Positions 26,270 through 33,752 of a DNA stretch of 64,000 nt are shown here, piece after piece. Below the pieces are notes generated by a model. It searched no databases, had not been told where the DNA came from, and worked only from the letters and a program-made list of their open reading frames with translations. The DNA is from an uncultured Porphyromonadaceae bacterium. GTDB lineage: Bacteria > Bacteroidota > Bacteroidia > Bacteroidales > Muribaculaceae. Position numbers and translations under genes: made by a program. Every line of letters starts with the position of its first letter. Position 1 is the stretch's first letter. The stretch covers positions 66,604 through 130,603 of the forward strand of contig URSD01000002.1 of NCBI GenBank assembly GCA_900550395.1. The letters are read 5' to 3'.

Positions 26270-27568
26270 ATGGTATTCATAATCAACCTCATATGGCTTT
26301 GTATTCTTACCTGGTTCGGATTTAAATTCCTGAATCATAAGGATTCAATCGTGATGAGACTGCCTTTTTGCGATGAAAAGACAGAGATGGCCTGCACCGG
26401 TCTGGAGGCTCTGCTGATATTCATGATCGGCACCGGCCTGATGGGACTGATTCCATTGCTGGCAATACATCTTGGAACTCTCGAGCTAATCTGCATATTG
26501 GGTATTGCGCGCGCGCCGTACAAGGCCATATATTCCACTCCGCTTGAGTTTTATATTGTTTTTCTCCTATGGGCTGCCATCGGTATTATTTACGGAGTAT
26601 CGGTAAACTATGGTGTCCGAATGATCCTTAAATATATCTATCCGTTGCTTATCGCTCTGTTTGCATCTGCTGTGATAAGAGACGTTGAGATATTCCTTAA
26701 AGCCGGACAGATGGGGCGGCGGATGGCCGTGATTTCGTTTATAACGTACTATATTCCCATGTCGGGTTTTATTTTCCTCGGCGTATTCTGGAACCGTGCG
26801 GCCTTGGCTACAAACTACATCGTATGGGTGGTTTTCTCCATAGCGCTTGCATACGCAGGAGTCAGGTCTAAGAAAAACATATTGTGGACGATAGCCTTTT
26901 GTCTCCCGGCCCTCATCTGGGTTTTCAGAACGGATATCTTCGGAAGTTCCGTAGCATTGGCTACATTTTTTTTCCTGAAATACAGACTGAAGTCTCTCCC
27001 TCTGGTAATAGGCATGGCCGGATTAGCCTTGTGTGCGCTATTCTATATCCCGGCGGTAAAGGAGAAAATGTATTTCCGTCCCGATGAAGTGACTATGACA
27101 GATTTTCTGACCGGCAATGTCGACGAAAACAACATAAACACAAGCGGTAGAAAACAAGGCTGGGAAGATGTCGAACGATGGTTTTATGACGGACATGAAT
27201 ATAAAGGTTCCGGCACAGGCAGAGTGCAGCACTATTTCTACGAAGAAGCCCCCGGATGGCGTCGAGGCGGACAGTTGCACAACGACTTGCTGGTGCTAAA
27301 ATGCGACAACGGACTTATTGGCCTCGGCCTGTTCCTGTTGTCATACCTGGCTGTGATGTTCCATTGCATGATAATATATCATAAGTCCGACAGAAACTCC
27401 GTAAAGCTATGCGCCAGTGTTGCCGGCGCTGCCCTCATGGGCATATTAGTGACAACCTACAGCGACAATACCATATCCTACTCCATGGCAACGCTCGCCT
27501 ACCCCTGGGCATTTTATGGCATGGCTCTCGGATTGGCAAAACGAGAAAAAGACACTGCCGGTCTCTGA
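26270..27568 (+). CDS. Wzy-like O-antigen/capsule polymerase
   Basis: The 432-residue inner-membrane protein has about 11-12 helices and one large periplasmic loop (roughly 262-340) containing GSGTGR and LHNDLLVL, with H337 and the adjacent N-D in the position seen in the Wzy/WaaL superfamily. It would link repeat units flipped by Wzx on the periplasmic face, with length set by the Wzc protein. Wzy is the only polymerase candidate in the operon. WaaL-type ligase activity cannot be excluded from sequence but fits the locus less well. Confidence 0.85.
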   Translation: MVFIINLIWLCILTWFGFKFLNHKDSIVMRLPFCDEKTEMACTGLEALLIFMIGTGLMGLIPLLAIHLGTLELICILGIARAPYKAIYSTPLEFYIVFLLWAAIGIIYGVSVNYGVRMILKYIYPLLIALFASAVIRDVEIFLKAGQMGRRMAVISFITYYIPMSGFIFLGVFWNRAALATNYIVWVVFSIALAYAGVRSKKNILWTIAFCLPALIWVFRTDIFGSSVALATFFFLKYRLKSLPLVIGMAGLALCALFYIPAVKEKMYFRPDEVTMTDFLTGNVDENNINTSGRKQGWEDVERWFYDGHEYKGSGTGRVQHYFYEEAPGWRRGGQLHNDLLVLKCDNGLIGLGLFLLSYLAVMFHCMIIYHKSDRNSVKLCASVAGAALMGILVTTYSDNTISYSMATLAYPWAFYGMALGLAKREKDTAGL

Positions 27569-27577
27569 ATCAATGAT

Positions 27578-28633
27578 ATGACATTCTTATCCTCAGACAT
27601 TTCCAAAGGAAAAATCGAAAATAACCTTTCCAGAACATTCGATTTCCTTAGATTTCCGTTGGCTCTTTTTGTTGTGTATCTGCACATAGTCCCCACCCTC
27701 TGTCTTGAGAGCGCTGAGACATCCATAATTCGCGTCACCTATCCCGTTTACTATTGGATAAACAACAGTATATGCACTTTAGCAAATCTGGCCGTACCAT
27801 GTTTCTTTATTATTTCCGGATATCTGATGGGCTTCAATATGACATCCTTTCAGTCCGGAATATACCTTTCTAAATTATATCGGAGATGCTTCACATTGCT
27901 TATTCCATACATTATATGGAATATTGCCTGTGTGGTATATCTGCATCTTACAGGACAGATTGAATACGTGCCGTCCTGGGCTGCCACATTTATTCAGCCT
28001 GTCAACTTTCCACTATGGTTTTTAAGGAACCTTATCGTCCTGAATCTACTTTATCCGGTCATATGGTGGATGGCCGCCAGACTGAAATTACCTTTCCTGA
28101 TTTTTTCCTTCGTTTTGTTTTCAGTGCTTCCTTTGTTCTGTGACCCATACTCTTTTGCAAATCAAACCGCTGTATCATTATTGATGTTCTATGCAGGCGT
28201 GTTTTGGGGAATCAACAGCTATACCGTTTGTAATTTCCGTCCGACAGTTCTGATTTCGATAATTATCACAGGAATCACCGCCTGCATCATCAACCTTTTT
28301 CACTTCCTGCCCATATCGGCATATATCAACAACGTATATCTGCTGACCGGAACCCATGCCCTGATTATATTGAGTTATCTTGCCGTCAAGCACTACCGGA
28401 TAGTGACAATACCGATTTTGACATCAGCAAGTTTCTTCATATATGTCTCCCATAAATTAGGACCGACCTACATATCAAAACGGCTGGAAATTTTACTTCC
28501 GGCAGATTCTGAGATAACCCGAATCGTCATCTTCCTGATTTGTCCGGTCATTGCATCCGGTATCTGCGTACTGACGTATTATGCCCTGAGTAAAATCAGT
28601 CCACGATTCTTAAAGATACTCACCGGCAAATAA
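27578..28633 (+). CDS. Acyltransferase 3 family membrane protein
   Basis: The 351-residue membrane protein begins with a short soluble segment and then TFDFLRFPLALFVVYLHIV, with the conserved R and H of the family, and LANLAVPCFFIISGYLMG. About ten helices follow. It resembles cell-wall or exopolysaccharide acyltransferases of Bacteroidota and is the fourth of its kind in this operon. It lies 9 bases from both the polymerase gene and the next transferase. Confidence 0.88.
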   Translation: MTFLSSDISKGKIENNLSRTFDFLRFPLALFVVYLHIVPTLCLESAETSIIRVTYPVYYWINNSICTLANLAVPCFFIISGYLMGFNMTSFQSGIYLSKLYRRCFTLLIPYIIWNIACVVYLHLTGQIEYVPSWAATFIQPVNFPLWFLRNLIVLNLLYPVIWWMAARLKLPFLIFSFVLFSVLPLFCDPYSFANQTAVSLLMFYAGVFWGINSYTVCNFRPTVLISIIITGITACIINLFHFLPISAYINNVYLLTGTHALIILSYLAVKHYRIVTIPILTSASFFIYVSHKLGPTYISKRLEILLPADSEITRIVIFLICPVIASGICVLTYYALSKISPRFLKILTGK

Positions 28634-28642
28634 TTTACATCC

Positions 28643-29578
28643 ATGAACCTTGGCAATATCAAAAATATGGTGCGCAGGATGCACAGATATGGCATATGGC
28701 TCAGCATTTCAAACCTTATACTTGTGTATGGTCGTCGACACCTCCCGCCATCAATACTAAAAAAGACTGGCGACAGCCGCAATAAACTCATCCGCCGTAA
28801 AGTAAGCCATTACCTGCCGGCAATATCAGACCACATCTGCACACCCACTCCACTCATCATAAAAGACAATGCAATCTGGGTGTGCTGGCTACAGGGAGAA
28901 GAACACATGCCTGAACTGGTACGCATCTGCTGGAAATCCATTCAGAAAAATTCAGCAGGCCATGACGTTGTCCTTCTGTCTCTGGACAATTATTCAGACT
29001 ATGTGGTCATACCACCTGTAGCATTAAACAAATACATCGACAAAAAGCTGAGCCATGCCCATTTCGCCGACATCATTCGTATGAACCTTCTGGCTCAGCA
29101 AGGCGGTCTTTGGCTTGATGCCACAATGCTCCTTACGGCGCCTGTCGCACAGAGTATATTCGACATGCCTTTCTTCTCCATCAAGACACGCCCCCAGGGC
29201 TACTTCGTTTCCGACTGCCGATGGGCTGTGTTTACGCTGGCATGCAAACGCGGCTGCGACATAATGCCACGTGTTGCAAAAGCTTTCGAGAACTATATGG
29301 AGAACAACGATATCCTGATTGATTATTTCCTGTTCGACCACTTCATTGACATTCTATACCGCACGGATGACACTGTCCGACGGATTATAGACGCTGTACC
29401 TTTCAACAATCCTGATGTCCACGCCCTACGCACATTAATCGCTCAAGATTACAACGAACCATTGATGAATAAAATGACAGAATCCACACAGATGTTCAAA
29501 TTGAACACCCGCACCTGGTCGCCGACGGAGCTGGAATCCAATCCGAAATCCCTGTATCAATTTCTGAAGAAAATATAG
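28643..29578 (+). CDS. Capsular polysaccharide glycosyltransferase (GT32-like)
   Basis: The 311-residue protein matches the DXD-sugar-binding/capsular synthesis group. IWVCWLQGEEHMPELVRICWKSI occurs near residue 75, and HADI-type helix SHAHFADIIRMNLLAQQGGLW leads into the metal-binding LDAT at about 154-157. The acceptor and donor are unknown. It is followed by a 165-base gap, the largest inside the operon, so it may end a transcriptional sub-unit. Confidence 0.86.
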   Translation: MNLGNIKNMVRRMHRYGIWLSISNLILVYGRRHLPPSILKKTGDSRNKLIRRKVSHYLPAISDHICTPTPLIIKDNAIWVCWLQGEEHMPELVRICWKSIQKNSAGHDVVLLSLDNYSDYVVIPPVALNKYIDKKLSHAHFADIIRMNLLAQQGGLWLDATMLLTAPVAQSIFDMPFFSIKTRPQGYFVSDCRWAVFTLACKRGCDIMPRVAKAFENYMENNDILIDYFLFDHFIDILYRTDDTVRRIIDAVPFNNPDVHALRTLIAQDYNEPLMNKMTESTQMFKLNTRTWSPTELESNPKSLYQFLKKI

Positions 29579-29610
29579 GGGTTATTAATCAAGGCGATCA
29601 ACTCAGGAGG

Positions 29611-29731
29611 GGTAACGCCCTACAATACGATCGGCCTCCTGAAGCATCAGAATTAGAATAACAGAACGAGAAGTAATCCTGACAGCAGAAAACGCTCGGG
29701 ATTTGACTTACCGGAGTCAGCATCCGGTTTT
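29611..29731 (+). promoter_or_regulatory. Possible hairpins in the largest gap of the capsule operon
   Basis: CAGGAGG (about 29605-29611) can pair with CCTCCTG (about 29635-29641). Further on, CCGGA (29711-29715) and TCCGG (29723-29727) flank a 7-base loop and are followed by TTTT. The second looks like a weak intrinsic terminator 13 bases before the next start. No clear rightward promoter is seen in the gap. It may be a partial terminator that an antiterminator must overcome. Confidence 0.35.
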
Positions 29732-29743
29732 AGACATACTTTT

Positions 29744-30643
29744 ATGATTTCCGTTGTAATTCCCCTTTACAATAAGGAGCAATCCGTCAAGAACACCATA
29801 CGCACAGTTCTTGACCAGACATTTCAAGACTTCGAGATTGTAATAGTGGACGATGGCTCTACCGATCACTCCGCAGAGAAAGTGCTTGAGATTTCAGATT
29901 CACGCATACGGCTGATCAGTCAAAGCAATGCCGGCGTATCCGTAGCTCGCAATCGCGGAATAAGCGAAGCCGATGGCGAATTCATCGCATTTCTTGACGC
30001 AGACGATGTCTGGAGTTCTGATTATCTGATGACGATGCACCGGCTTACTGCCGCTTTCCCACAATGCGACGTATTTGCGTCAAATTACAATTTCCGCCAA
30101 CCCGACGGAACGCTCAAACCGACTGTCATAAACCGGCTTCCATTCCGGGGGAAAACCGGACTGCTTACAAACTACTTTGAAGTAGCGTCCTGCTCACATC
30201 CTCCCCTCTGGACCTCAGCCGTGATGGTTAGAAAATCGGCAATACATGCCGTTGGCGGTTTTCCACCCGGTGTAAAATCCGGGGAAGACTTGCTTACATG
30301 GGCTCGCCTTGCTTGTCGATACAACATCGCATATTGCAATATTCCGATTGCCACATTCGTAGCAGATGGTTACGGCATCCACGACAGACCCAAACGCATT
30401 CCTTCTGAAAAAGACTATGTCGGCGACGAGCTGGCCCGACTGTATATCTCATGCCGTTCCCGGAGCCTGAAGCGGTATGTAGCTCACTGGCACAAGATGC
30501 GTGCCAACATATACATGCGCCTGCGTATGCGCCGCCTGTCTGTAAAAGAATGCCTTGTCGGATTAAAATACCATCCGACCAATATCAAGCTGTACGCCTT
30601 TATGTTCCTGAATATGCTTCCGTCAAGACTTCAGCCTTTCTGA
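29744..30643 (+). CDS. Glycosyltransferase family 2
   Basis: The 299-residue GT-A enzyme starts MISVVIPLYNKEQSVKNTIR, with EIVIVDDGSTDHS, AGVSVARNRGISEADGEF and the metal motif FLDADDVW near 86-93. GEDLLTWARLA at about 185 is the typical catalytic-base region (ED motif). It is the fourth GT2 of the operon. It begins the three-transferase block that precedes the terminal GT26 gene. Confidence 0.92.
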   Translation: MISVVIPLYNKEQSVKNTIRTVLDQTFQDFEIVIVDDGSTDHSAEKVLEISDSRIRLISQSNAGVSVARNRGISEADGEFIAFLDADDVWSSDYLMTMHRLTAAFPQCDVFASNYNFRQPDGTLKPTVINRLPFRGKTGLLTNYFEVASCSHPPLWTSAVMVRKSAIHAVGGFPPGVKSGEDLLTWARLACRYNIAYCNIPIATFVADGYGIHDRPKRIPSEKDYVGDELARLYISCRSRSLKRYVAHWHKMRANIYMRLRMRRLSVKECLVGLKYHPTNIKLYAFMFLNMLPSRLQPF

Positions 30644-30650
30644 AAATAGT

Positions 30651-31562
30651 ATGAACACAGATAATCCTAACGGTTGTAAACTCGCACCAATTGCCATTTT
30701 TGCATTCAACCGACCTGACTCACTGACGCGGCTCCTTGATTCCCTGTCGAAAAACAAGCTATATGCCGAATCTCCGAAATACATATTTATCGACGGACCG
30801 CGCGACGAAAGGGATACCCCGCAAGTTGAACACGTTGCGGAAATTGCCGGACAGCACGGACTGAATATCGTACGATCGTCGCGCAACCTGGGACTCGCAC
30901 GCAACATCATAGGAGGCATCAGCCGAATTTTAGAACAGTATGACCGAGTGATTGTGGTCGAGGACGACCTTTACTGCGCACCCTCGTTCCTGCTATACAT
31001 GAATCAGGCGCTGGAATTCTACAAGCAAGCACCCGCTATACTTTCCATATGCGGCTACGGGCTTAAAATCAAGCGCCCCGGAAACTACAGCGGCGATGTG
31101 TACCTCTCCAACAGATCATCGTCATGGGGATGGGGCACTTGGGCCGACAGATGGGCAGAAATAGACTGGGACATACCGGATTGGCCGCAACTTAAAAAGA
31201 AACCGGGGATAAAAAGCGGATTCAACCGCGGAGGCAGCGATATGTATGGAATGCTCGACGACTATAAAAAAGGCCGGAACAATTCCTGGGCAATAAGATT
31301 TTGCTTCCACCAGTTCCGCTACGGGCTCTATTCGGTTCATCCGTTTCTATCACTCGTCGCCAATGAAGGCTACGGAACATCCGCTACAAACTGCCGCCAG
31401 AAATACTCACGCTTTAAGGTTGACATGAATCTGTCTGAAGACATCAGCTTCAACCTCACAGACAATATTTCGCCCGACAATAGAATATTACGCCGGCTGC
31501 GTTCATATCACTCAATTCCCATACGTATTTACAGCCGTCTGCGCCGGCTGCTCGACATTTAG
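30651..31562 (+). CDS. Glycosyltransferase (GNT-I/GT2-like, HlpA-type)
   Basis: The 303-residue protein has PIAIFAFNRPDSLTRLLDSL at 10-29 and DRVIVVEDDLYCAPSFLLYM around residue 100, where EDD is the metal-binding motif of the GNT-I-like subgroup. SSSWGWGTWADRWAEIDWD further on is characteristic of bacterial members of this group. Substrate is unknown. It starts 7 bases after the GT2 gene and is part of the same transcript. Confidence 0.87.
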   Translation: MNTDNPNGCKLAPIAIFAFNRPDSLTRLLDSLSKNKLYAESPKYIFIDGPRDERDTPQVEHVAEIAGQHGLNIVRSSRNLGLARNIIGGISRILEQYDRVIVVEDDLYCAPSFLLYMNQALEFYKQAPAILSICGYGLKIKRPGNYSGDVYLSNRSSSWGWGTWADRWAEIDWDIPDWPQLKKKPGIKSGFNRGGSDMYGMLDDYKKGRNNSWAIRFCFHQFRYGLYSVHPFLSLVANEGYGTSATNCRQKYSRFKVDMNLSEDISFNLTDNISPDNRILRRLRSYHSIPIRIYSRLRRLLDI

Positions 31563-31636
31563 AACTTCTATTCCGCCCTCTTCAGCACTTGTGTGCGTAC
31601 CCTGCACCACGTTCTGAAGAGTTCAAACATAGACTG

Positions 31637-32827
31637 ATGAAAATACTGTTAGTACACAACGATTACGGAAAATACTCCGGTGAGGAAGCCGTTGTCGACA
31701 AGATGGCATTGATGCTTGAGGCATCGGGGCATCATGTCGCACAATTAAGAATGAGTTCCGCGAAAGTTATCGGGTCTACAATTGGAAAAATCCACGGATT
31801 CGTGGCAGGAATACATAGTCCGTCAGGCATTCTCGCAATGAGGAGGGCTCTGAAAAAAGAGAAACCCGATATAGTGAATATTCACAATCTCTATCCGTTC
31901 ATTTCGCCGGCTGCATTACGTGTATGTAAAAAAGAAGGAGTACCGGTCGTGATGACCGTACACAATTTCCGGCTGATCTGCCCCACCGGACTCTTCATGC
32001 GAGACAACAAACCATGCGAACTTTGCCTCCGCAAAGGAAATGAATGGGGATGCGTGAAATACAACTGCGAGCACTCGCTGGCGAAATCCATCGGATATGC
32101 CGTACGCAATGCCGTGGCAAGAATCAATCGATACTATATGGACAATGTCGACTGCTTTGCATGCATAACTGATTTCCAACGGCAAAAACTGATAGAAGCC
32201 GGGTTCCCGGCCGAAAAAATAACCGTTATTCCAAACTCAGCGGATACAGCCGTTGAAGCATGCTTGAACGACGGAGACTATGTGGCATATAGCGGACGCA
32301 TAAGCCGGGAGAAAGGCGTTGATCTCATAATTGAAGCTGCCAGGCGTAATCCCGACATCCCTTTCAGGCTCGCCGGTGCAGTTCGTGATACCGGCCTCAT
32401 CTCTGATCTGCCTGAAAATGTTGAGCATGTCGGTTATCTGTCAGGACAAAAACTGCATGATTTCTATGCTAATGCAAGATTTTTTGTCATGGCGTCCCGA
32501 TGGTACGAAGGATTTCCAATGACTATACTTGAGACCGCACGATTCAGAAAACCGATGATTGCACCGGATCACGGCGGATTCACCGAAATAATCGGTCATG
32601 GCGACAGCGCCATAGGAATGCTGACTGTTCCGGGCGACATCAGCACATTATCCGGCTCGATACGCAATCTGTGGGATAACCCATCACAATCAAGACTGTT
32701 TGGAGACAAAGCCCATAGAAAACTCGTAAACTGCTATTCCGACACTATTGTGTCTTCAATGTGGAATAACCTCCTTTACCAATTGATTCAGATAAAAAAC
32801 TTTGCGTATCAGGCTAACAACATATAG
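31637..32827 (+). CDS. Glycosyltransferase family 4
   Basis: The 396-residue GT-B enzyme begins ILLVHNDYGKYSGEEAVVDKM, has a cysteine-containing segment at about 110-140 (ICPTGLF, CELCLRKG, WGCVKYNC) common in one GT4 subgroup, and the donor motif SRWYEGFPMTILETARFRKP near 300. I take ATG 31637; a GTG at 31589 in the same frame would add 16 residues before the conserved beta strand and is unlikely. The specificity cannot be read. Confidence 0.9.
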   Translation: MKILLVHNDYGKYSGEEAVVDKMALMLEASGHHVAQLRMSSAKVIGSTIGKIHGFVAGIHSPSGILAMRRALKKEKPDIVNIHNLYPFISPAALRVCKKEGVPVVMTVHNFRLICPTGLFMRDNKPCELCLRKGNEWGCVKYNCEHSLAKSIGYAVRNAVARINRYYMDNVDCFACITDFQRQKLIEAGFPAEKITVIPNSADTAVEACLNDGDYVAYSGRISREKGVDLIIEAARRNPDIPFRLAGAVRDTGLISDLPENVEHVGYLSGQKLHDFYANARFFVMASRWYEGFPMTILETARFRKPMIAPDHGGFTEIIGHGDSAIGMLTVPGDISTLSGSIRNLWDNPSQSRLFGDKAHRKLVNCYSDTIVSSMWNNLLYQLIQIKNFAYQANNI

Positions 32828-32920
32828 CGCAGACTAATAGCATTTTAATTGTAGAGCAATTCACGGAGGAGACTCCGGACATAACAAATTCATTACTTAC
32901 ATTTTCAGACTTAATCTCTT

Positions 32921-33679
32921 ATGGAATATTATTTCAATATCCGTTATGAGTTTATGCGTCAACGGGTACACAAGGCTATCGAAGAACGGCTTTCAGCACC
33001 AGGGTCTGATTACATCTGTGTGGCTGACGGAGTGATAATGAATACCGCCAACCGGCAGAAACACTATCTCGACGTTGTGAACGGGGGCATGTTCTCAATT
33101 TGCGACAGCAGCTACGTTCCTTTATATATTAAGCTGATCCACGGCAAAAAACTCGAACAATATTGTGGCAGCGAAATATTCTCCGACATCATTGCAAGCC
33201 GTAAATACCGCATGATCTTTCTGGGGACTCAGCAAAACATTCTAAACGGCCTCAGACAGAATCTGATGAAACTCAATCCACACATTTGCGATATGAAGTT
33301 CATCGAACTGCCCTTCTGCAAAGTGGATGATTTTGACTATCCCTCAATAGCTAGACTCATCGAAGAAGATGGAGCTGACATAATCTGGATTGCTTTGGGA
33401 GCGCCCAAACAGGAATACTTCATGTCAATGCTGAAACCTCACCTGAATCACGGCGTAATGATAGCGGTCGGAGCAGCTTTCAAATTCTTCAGTGGCGTTG
33501 ATACCAACCGTGCTCCCGAATGGATGGTCCGTCACCACATGGAGTTTGTTTACCGCCTGGCTCAGGAACCATCCAAACAGTTCGGACGTTGTTTCAACAT
33601 TGTACGGACCCTTCCGTCTCTCCTCGTATCGGAGTGGAGAAGGAAATCCACACCGGCTGACACTCTCTCCGCAACATAA
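32921..33679 (+). CDS. WecG/TagA/CpsF family glycosyltransferase (GT26)
   Basis: The 252-residue enzyme has the GT26 landmarks ICVADGVIMNTANR near residue 30, ADIIWIALGAPKQEYFM at about 150 and AVGAAFKFFSGVDTNRAPEWM at about 185, with the C-terminal membrane-association region after it. TagA and WecG add N-acetylmannosamine or its uronic acid to undecaprenyl-PP-GlcNAc, so this may add the second sugar to a WecA-type primer made by a gene elsewhere. It is the last gene of the operon and ends just before the two-way terminator. Confidence 0.9.
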   Translation: MEYYFNIRYEFMRQRVHKAIEERLSAPGSDYICVADGVIMNTANRQKHYLDVVNGGMFSICDSSYVPLYIKLIHGKKLEQYCGSEIFSDIIASRKYRMIFLGTQQNILNGLRQNLMKLNPHICDMKFIELPFCKVDDFDYPSIARLIEEDGADIIWIALGAPKQEYFMSMLKPHLNHGVMIAVGAAFKFFSGVDTNRAPEWMVRHHMEFVYRLAQEPSKQFGRCFNIVRTLPSLLVSEWRRKSTPADTLSAT

Positions 33680-33692
33680 CACGGTCAGCCCT

Positions 33693-33740
33693 CCAAAAAG
33701 AACGAGGCAGTCCAAAACCGGACTGCCTCGTTCTTTTTGG
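33693..33740. terminator. Strong bidirectional intrinsic terminator
   Basis: A perfect 21-base inverted repeat (33693-33713 and 33720-33740) with a 6-base loop is flanked by A-rich and T-rich arms, giving a hairpin with a U-tract on either strand. It separates the rightward capsule operon from the leftward 823-residue gene. Confidence 0.95.
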
Positions 33741-33752
33741 GTTGTTGTCTTA

